Below are positions 17,604 to 26,420 of a stretch of DNA of 64,000 nt, one piece after another. The first letter of the stretch is position 1, and every line of letters begins with the position of its first letter. Source of the DNA: a virus; IMG/VR virus record IMGVR_UViG_3300020193_000004, positions 51,145 through 115,144 of that record. One strand, 5' to 3'. The notes beneath the pieces were generated by a model. It made no database searches, had not been told where the DNA came from, and worked only from the letters and a program-made list of their open reading frames with translations. Made by a program: the position numbers and the translations under genes.

Positions 17604-17677
17604 GATGTGATTCCTCTGGAGGGAGATTCTGCCCTTGCGATGCGCGAAGGGTCAAGTGGGTTGGAGAAGGAGAGCCT

Positions 17678-18061
17678 CTACGAGGAGTGGCCCGTGAGAC
17701 AGAACGCCTCGAAAGAGGACGTGCTGACATCGGTATCGGACCGCGGGGCTCCCTCCTCGACCTTGGCCAGGTCGAGCTTGCCGCCACCGGCGAGCTTGAT
17801 GGACTCGCGGACGATGCCGAGGTCGCTATATCGAGAAACCGAGGCGACCTTCTCCTCGAAGGTCAGCTCGGGGGACAGTCCACGGGACTCCATCTCCCGA
17901 GCCAGGGCCCGCACCTCGTCCGCGCGCGCGTAGCTGGCGACCTTCGCGCGCAGCTGGACGTTCTCGGCCTCGGTGCTTGCGAGCTTCGTCGCGAGCTGGC
18001 GCAGGGTCGCGGCCGACTGTGCGGCGACGGCGGCGACGCCGTCATTCATGTTGGTGCTCAT
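17678..18061 (-). CDS. Coiled-coil scaffold-like protein with K-V-A-S motifs
   Basis: A 127-residue protein. Residues ~15-65 form an amphipathic helix (ATLRQLATKLASTEAENVQL) with a heptad pattern typical of a coiled coil. Two motifs of the class common in this genome follow (RAKVASYAR and EEKVASVSRYSDLG). The C-terminal ~35 residues are Ser/Thr-rich and probably disordered. It starts with an ATGA overlap with the previous gene and lies just upstream of the decoration and capsid genes, where scaffolding proteins are often found. No catalytic motif is present. Confidence 0.6.
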   Translation of the reverse strand: MSTNMNDGVAAVAAQSAATLRQLATKLASTEAENVQLRAKVASYARADEVRALAREMESRGLSPELTFEEKVASVSRYSDLGIVRESIKLAGGGKLDLAKVEEGAPRSDTDVSTSSFEAFCLTGHSS

Positions 18062-18294
18062 GGAGTGGCGTCCTTCGGAGGGGTGGGGGATGCGGAACCG
18101 TTCTCGAGGCTGGAGGGGGCACGGCGACGGAGGAACTCGCCCACGCGACGCAGTCGCGCCTCCTCACTGGTCTCGGCAGATCGGTCGTCGACAGTGGCGG
18201 TCTTGGGAAAGGTCGCACATGCCTTGAACGCACGCGCACGCGTATCCTCGGACACGGAGGCACGCTTCTCGATCATGGCGACCAGTTCGCGCAT
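18058..18294 (-). CDS. Small hypothetical protein with EKRAS motif
   Basis: A 78-residue charged protein beginning MRELVAMIEKRASVSEDT. It has a central basic helix (ARLRRVGEFLRRRAPSSLE) and a disordered Ser/Pro tail. Its start overlaps the upstream stop by one base and its stop overlaps the next start (ATGA), so it is a coupled member of the pre-capsid operon. Function unknown. The N-terminal K-R-A-S motif matches those of neighbouring internal proteins. Confidence 0.6.
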   Translation of the reverse strand: MRELVAMIEKRASVSEDTRARAFKACATFPKTATVDDRSAETSEEARLRRVGEFLRRRAPSSLENGSASPTPPKDATP

Positions 18295-19706
18295 CAGACC
18301 GACAGCTCCTCGGCGAAGCGGATGACGTTCAGGGCGTCCTCGCCGAGCTGCCCGGCGGCGGCGAGGTCGGCGAGCGCCGCGTAGTCAGCCAGCGACGCGC
18401 GCTTCTCTTCCTGGAGGAAGGGCGAGCGTTTGGTGTCCACGTTGTACGGGGAGCCGCCCTTGTTGATGTTGACGTTGAACATGCCGCTGCCGGCAGCGCG
18501 ACGCCCCTCGCGCGCAGCCACGAGGTCGGCGAGCGCGGCGTGCTCCTGCCGCATGTGCCGCTTGTTGTACAGGTGGCTCGCGACGTCGGCGTGGAGGGCC
18601 GAAGGGTCTGCCGCCTCTTCGCGGGCCAGGCGTGCACGTAGCTTGCTCAGTCCGTACGTCGTCCCGCCCAGGAGTACGCCACCGGTCAGGGCGCCAGCGG
18701 CGGCGCCCGACAGCCCTGCGCGCCGGGCGGCCTCCAGAGCGGCCCCGCGGGCGATACCGTGCTGGAACCCGAGCAGGGCACCAACGGCTGCTCCCGGGTA
18801 GGCGCCGACGAGGGAGCCGAGCGCGGTGTTGCCACGTCGTGCTCTGTCGGAACCCTCCGCGCGGTTCTGGAGTCCCTGACGCAGCAGGTCTTCCCGCTCG
18901 GGCGCCGACATCCCCAGAGACTCCCGCGCTGCGCGTATCTGCGTGTTCCCACGAGACATCTGCGCTTCGCCGCCGAACCAGTCGTGCTTGGGAGGGTCGC
19001 CCGCGTCGGCCACCTTCAGCCCACCCTTGGCGGTGGCCATCGGGAAGGCCGCCTCGGCCGCCGCGCGGGAGGCACCGGTGTCATCGGCGTGGGCGAAGAG
19101 CTGCGCGAGGCGGGCGCGGGTCGGGAGCTTCGCCTCGCGCTTGGTGGCGTTGACGATGTCCTGGACCGAGCGGAGCATCTCGATGTTCGTGTTCTCGTTC
19201 CTCGCCGGAGGTGCGGCGGCGTTCTCGCCGGACACACTCTGCTGGGGACCCGGGATCGCACTGGTGTCCGCCCGCTTGGTGATGAGGTCGAAGAGGGTCA
19301 TCGGGGCGCCGGCCTTCTTGGTGCCGGTCTGGTCCAGGGTGGCCTGGGTACCAGTCGGGGCCTCGCTCTCCGGAGGAGACTCGCCACAGGGATGGCCGGT
19401 CGGGAGGATCTTCTTCGAGCCGGACTGGGGCGGCACTGCCTGGGTTCCGGTCGGTGCCACGCTCCGGGCCGGGCCCGGGATCGCCGAAGTGTCGGCGCCC
19501 TTGAAGAACTGCTCGACCACGCTCCGGCGTACTGCCCCGGCGACGGAGCCGTCGTCGACGGCACTCATGGCGATGAACTCGTTGGCGTCTGCCAACTCGT
19601 GTGCGAGCTTCACGAGATCGCCGCCCGGGGCGGCCGCGGTCTTCGTCCCCCCGGCGGAAGCACGCGCCTTGTTGAGCGCGGCGTCGATGATGTGCTGTAC
19701 CGACAT
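18294..19706 (-). CDS. Internal virion protein with repeated ADTSAIPGP units and glycine zipper
   Basis: I start it at ATG 19706 (MSVQHIIDAALNKARAS), with GAGG upstream; 470 residues. Two copies of ADTSAIPGP and two of PTGTQA occur in a low-complexity region (~residues 75-175), showing internal duplication. The middle is helical. Residues ~300-370 are a Gly/Ala-rich hydrophobic stretch (GSLVGAYPGAAVGALLGF, GAAAGALTGGVLLGGTTYGL). The C-terminus has EEKRASLADYAALADLAAAG and resembles motifs in the next gene upstream. No enzyme signature is seen. A processed or ejected internal head protein is plausible. Confidence 0.65.
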   Translation of the reverse strand: MSVQHIIDAALNKARASAGGTKTAAAPGGDLVKLAHELADANEFIAMSAVDDGSVAGAVRRSVVEQFFKGADTSAIPGPARSVAPTGTQAVPPQSGSKKILPTGHPCGESPPESEAPTGTQATLDQTGTKKAGAPMTLFDLITKRADTSAIPGPQQSVSGENAAAPPARNENTNIEMLRSVQDIVNATKREAKLPTRARLAQLFAHADDTGASRAAAEAAFPMATAKGGLKVADAGDPPKHDWFGGEAQMSRGNTQIRAARESLGMSAPEREDLLRQGLQNRAEGSDRARRGNTALGSLVGAYPGAAVGALLGFQHGIARGAALEAARRAGLSGAAAGALTGGVLLGGTTYGLSKLRARLAREEAADPSALHADVASHLYNKRHMRQEHAALADLVAAREGRRAAGSGMFNVNINKGGSPYNVDTKRSPFLQEEKRASLADYAALADLAAAGQLGEDALNVIRFAEELSV

Positions 19707-19716
19707 GGGTGATGCC

Positions 19717-19926
19717 TCAGGCGCTGATGTTGGGAGGTGGGAGTGAGGCCGGCGAGGTCGCCTTGATGGCCTGCGAGATGGAGGGGGTAGACCCGGCTGC
19801 CGGTTGGGATGAGGGGAACTTCCGCATCGCGTTGCCATGGGCCGCAGCACCGGCCGGGTTCCTCCCGAGTGACGCCGCGTGCTTGCGGAGCTCCTCGGAG
19901 AACGCTTCCAGCTGGGCTCTCGGCAT
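19717..19926 (-). CDS. Small hypothetical protein
   Basis: A 69-residue protein starting MPRAQLEAFSEELRKHAASLG at ATG 19926, with GAGGAG six bases upstream; a GTG just before is also possible. The first ~25 residues form an amphipathic helix and the rest is Ser/Pro/Ala-rich and probably disordered. It sits between two K-x-A-S proteins with ~10-base gaps on each side. Function unknown. Confidence 0.55.
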   Translation of the reverse strand: MPRAQLEAFSEELRKHAASLGRNPAGAAAHGNAMRKFPSSQPAAGSTPSISQAIKATSPASLPPPNISA

Positions 19927-19936
19927 CACGGGCTCC

Positions 19937-21442
19937 TCACTCGGCCGTCGCGTATCCGTTGTCGATCAGCCACTGGGCGGCGAGATCCTCGGCGGCGTCC
20001 TGGACGAGCAGGTCGAGCGCGGCATCGGCGGACTTCTCCTCCCCCTCCTCCCTCTCGATCGCCGCGTCGACGATCATGCTGGCCGCCTTCTGCAGCCCAG
20101 CACCGTCCCCAGCGTTGGCGAGCTCGGCCAGGGTGAGGACGTCCTCGCCCGTGAGGGCGATCGCGCTGCTGTTCTTCTCGCTGCCCGCGGTCTTGCTGCG
20201 GTTGCGCAGGGCCTTGACGCCCTTGTACCCACCGAAGCCGAGGCCCGCTGTGCCCGCCGCGGCGACCGCGCGCGCACCGAGGATCTTGCGGGCCTCGACT
20301 GCGTACGGGCCCGAGCCGCGGGCAGCCTCCATGAGTCCGAGCGACGTACGGCGCCTGAACTCGTTGCCGGTGAGCAGCTGCTTGCCGCGCTGACCCGCGG
20401 CCGACGCGAAGTCCATCAGCGTCTCTCGGACCGATGCCTCCTTCTCGAGCGCCGCCTCGACGATCAGGCTGGCCGCCTTCTGGAGGCCTTCGGCATCGCC
20501 GGCCGCGGCGAGGTTGTTGAGGATCAGGACGTCGTCGACCGTGAGGTCGATCGCGCTGCTGGTCTTCTCGCCGTCGTTCTCGGGCGGCGTGCCACGGCTC
20601 ATGCGCTTCTTGGCGGCCATGGCCCCGCCCGCCAGGAGGGTGGCTCCGGCCACCGGGATTCCGTAGCCGATCGCACGAGCGGCGCGGTCGCTGATCGGTC
20701 CGCGCCCCAGTCGGTGGGCGATGTTGGCGCCGAGGTCCAGGGCCCTCGAGTCGATCTTGCCACCCGCCGCGCGCGCCGCGCCGAAGATGCGGTCCGTGAG
20801 CCCCTCCTTCCTCGGGATGAGCGCGAGGGCCCGCTCCCCAGGCGCTGCGACGGGTACTGCGGCGACGGGTACTGCGGCGGCGGCGGCGGCTGCAGCTCTG
20901 CTCCGGTGGCGCCTTCTAACGAAGTCCTCGGGGGTGTCGTTCCACGCCCCGAGCTTGCCCATCTCGTCCACGTAGCTGCGCGCCATCTGCCGTCCGAGGA
21001 TGTCGGCCTCGGCCAGCTTGGCCTGGGCCTCCTCGACCTGGGCCTGCTTCTCGACGTCGACGACGACCGGCTCGAACCCGTTCTCGGCCATCACCGGGAG
21101 CACGTTCTCGAGGAAGTACTCGAACGCCGCGCCGAGCTGCTCGTCGGTGGCGCCCGACAGGTCGAGGCCTTCGGCGCTCGCCTGCTTGTCGAAGAGCGCG
21201 AAGGCCTGCTCCTGGGTCAGGGAGGCGATCTTCTGCTCGGTGGAGGGTGCGTCGAGCAACGCGGGGAGCACGTTCGCCTCGAAGTGCGCGTAGAGCTCCT
21301 CGACCTGCTCCGGGGCCAGCAGGTCGAGGTCGATGCTCTCGGCCGCGGCTACTTTCTGGAAGATACGCACGCTGGCGGCCTTCTCGAGGTCCTCGGGAGT
21401 CACGTTGTGCTGGGCGAGGGTCTCGGCGAGCTTGATGGACAT
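19937..21442 (-). CDS. Repeat-built internal virion protein with six K-x-A-S motifs
   Basis: A 501-residue protein with two nested repeat systems. Residues ~30-125 hold two ~45-residue copies (IDLDLLAPEQVEELYAHFEA versus LDLSGATDEQLGAAFEYFLE, each followed by NVLP). Residues ~295-345 and ~420-470 hold two copies of a longer unit: SSAI.LT..DVL.L..LA.AGD..GLQKAAS.IV.AA. An Ala/Val/Pro linker (AAVPVAAVPVAAP) and Gly/Ala hydrophobic segments lie between. K-x-A-S occurs six times (EKAAS, QKIAS, DKQAS, QKAAS twice, EKEAS). A ~100-base leader precedes it. It resembles a processed core or scaffold protein, but no family is recognised. Confidence 0.7.
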   Translation of the reverse strand: MSIKLAETLAQHNVTPEDLEKAASVRIFQKVAAAESIDLDLLAPEQVEELYAHFEANVLPALLDAPSTEQKIASLTQEQAFALFDKQASAEGLDLSGATDEQLGAAFEYFLENVLPVMAENGFEPVVVDVEKQAQVEEAQAKLAEADILGRQMARSYVDEMGKLGAWNDTPEDFVRRRHRSRAAAAAAAAVPVAAVPVAAPGERALALIPRKEGLTDRIFGAARAAGGKIDSRALDLGANIAHRLGRGPISDRAARAIGYGIPVAGATLLAGGAMAAKKRMSRGTPPENDGEKTSSAIDLTVDDVLILNNLAAAGDAEGLQKAASLIVEAALEKEASVRETLMDFASAAGQRGKQLLTGNEFRRRTSLGLMEAARGSGPYAVEARKILGARAVAAAGTAGLGFGGYKGVKALRNRSKTAGSEKNSSAIALTGEDVLTLAELANAGDGAGLQKAASMIVDAAIEREEGEEKSADAALDLLVQDAAEDLAAQWLIDNGYATAE

Positions 21443-21546
21443 GCGATTCGGGCTCCGTTGGAGGTAGCAATGAAGTGGGAGGTCCGAGGGGACTCTATGA
21501 AGACGCCGCTCGCCCTGCAGGGAGGACTCTATCCTATGTTGTAGTC
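21443..21546 (-). promoter_or_regulatory. Leader with paired GGACTCTAT direct repeats
   Basis: This 104-base gap between minus-strand genes contains GGACTCTAT at 21490-21498 and again at 21524-21532, 34 bases apart. On the minus strand they read ATAGAGTCC. The first copy lies ~50 bases before the start at 21442. Duplicate promoter or operator elements are likely, but no consensus is established. GGAGG-like sequence nearer the start probably serves as the ribosome site. Confidence 0.35.
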
Positions 21547-23457
21547 CTACCAGTAGGCAAGGTGGAGAAGAAGGGAGGAGATCAAGTTCGGGGCATCCGC
21601 GGTCTTGTCACTGAAGAGAGTAGCAGACCTGGACATCGCGGGCACATAACTCCAATCGGGTGGACGCGTCATCAGCCCCGTCCGATAGTCGTTGTACTGC
21701 TGCGAGATCTGGTCAAGAAGCGGGTCGGAAAGCAGTGTACTGACTCCGCCGTCCTGCGGAGCGGGACACATCGTAATGCGGATCGCGACGGCCCTGGGTG
21801 CGAACGACCGCCCGAGAAGCACCGGGCCGAGTGCGCTCACGAGTCGAGAGATCGTGTCGCCGCGCAAGGCACCAGGCAGCCACCGCGGCTCGTGGTAGGG
21901 GTCGAGCGGCGTACGCTCGAAGCAGCTGCCCTCCGCAGCCAGCTCCTGCGCCCTGGCCGACTGCCCCATGGAGCTCAACGAGCAGTACTGGAACTCCTCT
22001 GGGCGGAGAACGACCCCGAGGGCGCCCAGGTGCGACAGCATGTCGTGCATGCTGGAGGGGCCAGCACCGCACTCGTCGTAGATCTCACGAGGCAGCACCG
22101 GGACCAGGCGCCCCATGTGATCCCTCAGCAGCGCCCGCTGGTGCTCGCTCGGAGCCGGAATCCGCTTCACGAGCTCCGCCCACTTGGCCAGAGAGCCCAG
22201 CTTCTCCCCGACCGGCAGCGCATTCATGCGGCTGGTAAGCAAAGCGATCGCGCGGTCCTGCTGCGCAGGCGTGACCGAGGCAGCGTGCAGATCTTGCCCG
22301 CTCCGCCCCTCCCAGAACCGCTGCTCCTCGTCCGTGATCGTACGGTCTCGCACGCCGGCGCGACGTCGCAACGTCTCCTGCGCGTGCTCCATCGCCTTCG
22401 CCTCGGCGTCCGAACGCGCGGCAGGGAGCGCGGACAGCACACTGGCAATGTTCGCGCCGACGCGGGACTCCGCGGGACCGCGCACGCGGGAGTTGAGGAC
22501 ATTGGCAACTGCGTTCCCGAGACGCGCATGCCGTTCGTCGAGCGGCAGGAGAGGCGCGTCGGCCGAGACCTCACGAGTCGAGAGACCAATACCGCCGGGG
22601 GCGAAGAGCCTCTCCGTGTACGGGCGGTTCCCGCGTACCCTGGAGGTAACGTTCGCCATCACCTTCGCCGATCGCTCCGCACCGATGAAGACGTAGGAGT
22701 CGTCGAAGAAGCGCGGGTAGTCGTTGTAGACGCCGCACATCCTCCCGTCGGGGAGGATGGCGCGCATCCCGAACGGAGGAAGCGCCCCGCGCACGACGTG
22801 CTCGCAGTAGTGCTCGGGCGACCGCGCGTAGTGGTTGCAGATCGAGCAGCGGTCGTAAGGCACCTTCGCGCCCATCGAGGTGTCCGGGAACTCCCCCGCG
22901 GCGATCCGATCGTAGAGGTCGACCGCACCCAGGCGAACGCAGAGGTCCCGTACCAGCTCCGAGACGAGGACGACCCGACGCATCCGCGCATCCCAGAACG
23001 CCCCGAGGATGTACCCGTAGGCGCGCTCCGGGTCCTTGTTCACGTGGTGGCGGAAACGGTGCGCGTTGTAGAAGGTCGGGTACCCCCACGCGAGGGAGCC
23101 CCAGTCTTTGACGGTCTCCGTGGTGCTGGCAGCTCGCCGACGTCCCTCGATGTCCCAGACCGGGATCGTGTCCCAGCCCGGCGGCGTGTGGAGCAGCCCG
23201 CGCTCGGTGAACCAGTCGCCCCGGAGGTTGAAGCCAACGAACTCCCCTGCGCCGAGAGCGGAGTTCACCAGGTAGAGCCGCCCCGGCTGGGGCTGGATCG
23301 ACTCGATGAGCTCGAGGACTTCGGGCAGGTGCTCGCCACTCGCGACCTTGTCCAGTCCCGCGGACGTACCCAGGCCGTAGCCGGTGCTCGGCTCGACCAG
23401 GTGGATGAGAGGACGGCCCTCGGCCGTCTTCCCGTGGAGCTGGAAGTGCTTGTCCAT
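21547..23457 (-). CDS. Putative prohead (capsid maturation) protease with zinc-ribbon-like cysteines
   Basis: A 636-residue protein. The N-terminal ~270 residues contain YNAHRFRHHVNKDPERAYGY, then ELVRDLCVRLGAVDLYDRIA, then GEFPDTSMGAKVPYDRCSIC and YCEHVVRG. A His followed ~60 residues later by Ser-Met-Gly fits the His...Ser layout of phage prohead proteases. The C-x2-C...C-x2-H cluster is a likely zinc site often seen after that serine in large-phage homologues. The C-terminal ~350 residues are helical and not recognised. It lies in the run of internal/scaffold-like genes upstream of the capsid gene. The protease role is a reasoned guess; a scaffold or portal-associated protein is the alternative. 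Confidence 0.45.
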   Translation of the reverse strand: MDKHFQLHGKTAEGRPLIHLVEPSTGYGLGTSAGLDKVASGEHLPEVLELIESIQPQPGRLYLVNSALGAGEFVGFNLRGDWFTERGLLHTPPGWDTIPVWDIEGRRRAASTTETVKDWGSLAWGYPTFYNAHRFRHHVNKDPERAYGYILGAFWDARMRRVVLVSELVRDLCVRLGAVDLYDRIAAGEFPDTSMGAKVPYDRCSICNHYARSPEHYCEHVVRGALPPFGMRAILPDGRMCGVYNDYPRFFDDSYVFIGAERSAKVMANVTSRVRGNRPYTERLFAPGGIGLSTREVSADAPLLPLDERHARLGNAVANVLNSRVRGPAESRVGANIASVLSALPAARSDAEAKAMEHAQETLRRRAGVRDRTITDEEQRFWEGRSGQDLHAASVTPAQQDRAIALLTSRMNALPVGEKLGSLAKWAELVKRIPAPSEHQRALLRDHMGRLVPVLPREIYDECGAGPSSMHDMLSHLGALGVVLRPEEFQYCSLSSMGQSARAQELAAEGSCFERTPLDPYHEPRWLPGALRGDTISRLVSALGPVLLGRSFAPRAVAIRITMCPAPQDGGVSTLLSDPLLDQISQQYNDYRTGLMTRPPDWSYVPAMSRSATLFSDKTADAPNLISSLLLHLAYW

Positions 23458-24464
23458 CAGGGCATGTGGCGGCGCAGGTTCGGGTACAGATGCAGCACGT
23501 CACCGATGGTCGGAGGGGTCTTCTGCCCCGTCACGGGATCCAGGTACTCCTGGTTGACTGCGTCGCGCAGGATCGCCTGGGCGAATACGCGGCGGTCGTT
23601 CGCCTCCCGGTCGAGCTTCTTCTCGTGGCGGTCGTCGGCGCGGTCCCGGCGACTGGCATAGAACTGCCGCGCCTTCATGCCCAGTTCCTGGCGCTTGAGC
23701 TTGAGGTCCTGCTGCCGGCGAAAATAGGCGTCCAGCTCCTTGGCCTCCTCGCCGCGCTCCTTCCGCACCCGCTCGGCCTTCGCCTCGGCCAGCTCATCCC
23801 TGCGCTGCGCGATCTGTGCGTCGTTCTGCGCCGCCTGCCAGCTCTGCTGATGCTGCGCACTGCGCAGCTTGGACGCCTCGTTGAAGCCGATGCCCATGCC
23901 CACCGACATGGCGTCGCGCATGATTTCCTCGCCGGTATGCCGCTCCTCCGGGCGCAGGCGCAGGAGGTTGCCGGCGAGATCGGTCTCCATACGCATGGTC
24001 TTGGGGTCCAGGTTGTCCCGCTGGCGGAGGACCTGTCCGAGGAGCGACCCACCTGCGAGGGGGTCCTTCGCGATGTGCGGATTCATATGGCGGATGGAGT
24101 TGTAGGCGAGCTCGATCTCGTTCGGCGGGTACTCCTTGAGGCGCGGGAACACCTCGAGGATGCGCTCCAGGTCCTTCTTCTTAGAGAGTCGCTCGTTGAT
24201 CGCACGTGCACCGCTGGCGACCCCGTGCACGCCGAGGCCTGCCAGACCGATGCCGAGACTCGACGCCAGGCCGGTGGTGATGGCCTGCTGCGTCGCCGGG
24301 CTGAGCGTGAGACGCCCGAGGGCATTGCGTACGGCCGGAGGCACCAAGAGCGCCTCCTTCTTCATCCCAAGCAGCCCGGCGAGCTTCACGGCAGACGCCG
24401 TATCCGCCGGCGTGATCCTCCCAGCCGCCTGCTTTTCCAGCACATTGACGAGAACTGCATCCAT
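23457..24464 (-). CDS. Membrane-anchored coiled-coil virion protein
   Basis: A 335-residue protein. The N-terminus MDAVLVNVLEKQAAGRITPA includes the E-K-x-A motif. One hydrophobic segment follows (ITTGLASSLGIGLAGLGVHGVASG, ~80-103). The C-terminal half is a long, highly charged helix (AEAKAERVRKERGEEAKELD) likely to form a coiled coil, ending in a short PTIGDVLHLYPNL tail. It overlaps both neighbours by one base. The function is not recognised. Composition suggests an internal or DNA-ejection protein rather than an enzyme. Confidence 0.6.
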   Translation of the reverse strand: MDAVLVNVLEKQAAGRITPADTASAVKLAGLLGMKKEALLVPPAVRNALGRLTLSPATQQAITTGLASSLGIGLAGLGVHGVASGARAINERLSKKKDLERILEVFPRLKEYPPNEIELAYNSIRHMNPHIAKDPLAGGSLLGQVLRQRDNLDPKTMRMETDLAGNLLRLRPEERHTGEEIMRDAMSVGMGIGFNEASKLRSAQHQQSWQAAQNDAQIAQRRDELAEAKAERVRKERGEEAKELDAYFRRQQDLKLKRQELGMKARQFYASRRDRADDRHEKKLDREANDRRVFAQAILRDAVNQEYLDPVTGQKTPPTIGDVLHLYPNLRRHMP

Positions 24465-24742
24465 CAGAAACCTCTCACGGTGGGTCCAGTACCACGGACG
24501 AAGCGCTCGTCCTGCGCCAGCCTACCAGCCATCTGCGGGACCTGGGTAGCTGCACCGACCCCGATCGTGCCAAGGAGTCCGGCGCGCATGATCGGGTTCG
24601 GGGCAACGACACCGGCGCCGTGCCAGATGCCCTTCCCGAGTAGTCCGACTCCCTGCCCGACGGCCTTGACGGTGGTACCGAGCCAGCCGGCCTGCTTGCA
24701 CCACTCGGTGAGCGGACCACCCAGACTACTGGTAGAGCGCAT
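24464..24742 (-). CDS. Small glycine-rich membrane protein
   Basis: A 92-residue protein starting MRSTSSLGGPLTEWCKQAGW at ATG 24742, with GGAG seven bases upstream; it overlaps the end of the previous gene by 17 bases. Two hydrophobic Gly/Val-rich segments (TTVKAVGQGVGLLGKGIWHG and IMRAGLLGTIGVGAATQV) suggest membrane insertion. Function unknown; one of several similar small proteins in the structural block. Confidence 0.6.
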   Translation of the reverse strand: MRSTSSLGGPLTEWCKQAGWLGTTVKAVGQGVGLLGKGIWHGAGVVAPNPIMRAGLLGTIGVGAATQVPQMAGRLAQDERFVRGTGPTVRGF

Positions 24743-25628
24743 CCTTAAGCTCCCGCTCGACCCGGCCGAGCTGCGTCTGGATGTCCTGCAGCGCGACCCC
24801 TCCATGCACACGGTACTCGCGGAGCTCGGCGACCTTGACCGCCTGGGCCCGCAGGGGGTGCCGCACGTTCAGCCCGTAGCCACCCATGTGAGCGAGCTTC
24901 TCGTTGTCGAGGGGGACGCCACGGCGCGGGAGCGCACGCAGCAGATCCGTCGCGATCGTGTCGAGCACGTTGTCCGAGGCGTCGGCCGTCTTCCCGAACT
25001 CCAGACACGCTTCGACGGCGTGCAGCGGTGCCACGCCCTGGCGCACCGAGGAGACCACCCCGTCGAGGAGCTCGAGGAACGCGATCTTCTCGGCGCCCGC
25101 GGCAGACCCCAGGTCGAGGGAGAGCTTGCGCGCGGCCTCCTTGAGGGTGTCCCGCGTACTGAGGAGCTGGTACCGCGCCTCCTTCTTCATCCCGCTGATG
25201 TCCGCAACGGTCCGCGACATGGCAGCGACGAACGCGTTCTGCGCAGGAGGAGGTCCCCGGGACACCGAGTGACTTGCCGTCTTGTCCATGGAGGTGCCTC
25301 CGCGCGGAGCGCTGGCGAGCTTCGCGCTGAATGATTCGATGCGATGCGCGCGCACGGCCGACGCCGCCTTCACGGCATCCGGTGGATCGAAACTGACGAG
25401 GCGGTCCGGGCCCGGGTTCTCGCGGAACGCGCGCTCGAACACGTCGTGGTAGACCATCTCGCAGACTCGCTGGATGTGCTCGCTGGTGAGCCCTTCCTCC
25501 GAGGTCGAAGCGACCTTGATGACCGCGTCCGTTGCGGACAGATCACCCCCACTCTCGCGGTACAAAGACGCGGCCTCGCGAGCCATGGCGCGGAGGTCGG
25601 TCTCAGTAACTTCGCTGAAGTGTGGCAT
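24726..25628 (-). CDS. Helical K-x-A-S-rich virion protein, first gene of the left structural block
   Basis: I prefer the ATG at 25628 (MPHFSEVTETDLRAMAREA), giving 300 residues; an in-frame start at 25685 would add 19 residues but overlaps the divergent promoter region. The protein is almost wholly helical, with motifs IKVAS, VKAAS, AKLAS and DKTAS in the first half and MKKEA and KTADAS later. There is no membrane span or enzyme motif. It heads the minus-strand series that runs to position 1 and diverges from the MerR-type regulator at 25697. Confidence 0.6.
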   Translation of the reverse strand: MPHFSEVTETDLRAMAREAASLYRESGGDLSATDAVIKVASTSEEGLTSEHIQRVCEMVYHDVFERAFRENPGPDRLVSFDPPDAVKAASAVRAHRIESFSAKLASAPRGGTSMDKTASHSVSRGPPPAQNAFVAAMSRTVADISGMKKEARYQLLSTRDTLKEAARKLSLDLGSAAGAEKIAFLELLDGVVSSVRQGVAPLHAVEACLEFGKTADASDNVLDTIATDLLRALPRRGVPLDNEKLAHMGGYGLNVRHPLRAQAVKVAELREYRVHGGVALQDIQTQLGRVERELKDALYQ

Positions 25629-25696
25629 CTTGAGTACCTGCAGGGGTGCTTGCGCAAGAATATACCCTTCTTCGACCTTGCGCACGGGAGGAGTAA
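25629..25696. promoter_or_regulatory. Divergent intergenic region with AT-rich element
   Basis: This 68-base gap separates the minus-strand structural block from the MerR-type gene. It holds AAGAATATACCC, unusually AT-rich for the window; on the minus strand it reads GGGTATATTC. A similar minus-strand GGGTATGTTA occurs upstream of the block starting at 58735. It is a probable promoter region for one or both directions. A strong GGAGGAG serves the plus-strand GTG. Confidence 0.4.
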
Positions 25697-26407
25697 GTGT
25701 CTACGACCCTGATGACCATCGAAGATAGCGCTCGGCACCTCGGGGTGAGCACGAGAACTATCCGCTCCTACATCGCGCAGCACCTCCTGTCTACCCGGCA
25801 GGGTGAGGGTAGCCGCCGGAAGTGGCTCGACCCTGCAGAGGTCGAGGAGCTCCGGAAGGATCAGATCGAGCACTGCGCAGCCACGCCCGGTGCCAGAAAG
25901 CGCGAGACCCTTGAGCTGCGCGCGACGGTCCGCCGCCTGCGGGCCGAGATGGACCTGGTGCTCCGGATCCTCGACGTCCACGAAGCGCCGCTGCGGCTCG
26001 ACGCCGCTGGTGCACACACGATCTACGAGAGCGCACAGGCGGGGCTCCGGAAGACGAACTGGGCCCTGGACGAGCTGACCCAGTGGGCGGAGGTGCTCCT
26101 CCGCATCAACGAAGAGGACCTCCACGTGATCTCTGCGGAGGCAGGAGAGCGCCCCTGGAGTGTGCTCTTGCGCCTCTGCGTGGACTTGATCGTCTACGTG
26201 CACGGCTGTCCAGACTACAAGACGTCGCTCGACCTCCAGGTGATGCACCGGCGACTGACAGAAGCACGCCGTCGACTCCGGATCGCCGCGCTCTGCTACG
26301 AGGACATGTACGGCAGGGAGATGGAACGGGAGCTGAAGCGCGCGGCCCTGCTCGACACACCCACCTCGGTGCGGGAGGCCCTGGTAGCGCGGGCACGCCG
26401 AAAGTAG
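25697..26407 (+). CDS. MerR/excisionase-type helix-turn-helix regulator
   Basis: A 236-residue protein starting at GTG 25697 (GGAGGAG just upstream) or ATG 25712. Residues ~5-52 form a MerR-like winged helix: MTIEDSARHLGVSTRTIRSY is the helix-turn-helix, and the wing follows (GSRRKWLDPAEVEELR). A helical dimerisation part comes next (ETLELRATVRRLRAEMDLVL). The C-terminal ~140 residues are helical and unrecognised; they lack the cysteine cluster of metal-sensing MerR proteins. It is divergent from the structural block and stands at its head, so it may switch between gene programs. The target sites are unknown. Confidence 0.75.
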   Translation: MSTTLMTIEDSARHLGVSTRTIRSYIAQHLLSTRQGEGSRRKWLDPAEVEELRKDQIEHCAATPGARKRETLELRATVRRLRAEMDLVLRILDVHEAPLRLDAAGAHTIYESAQAGLRKTNWALDELTQWAEVLLRINEEDLHVISAEAGERPWSVLLRLCVDLIVYVHGCPDYKTSLDLQVMHRRLTEARRRLRIAALCYEDMYGREMERELKRAALLDTPTSVREALVARARRK

Positions 26408-26420
26408 ACCTAAGGACGGC

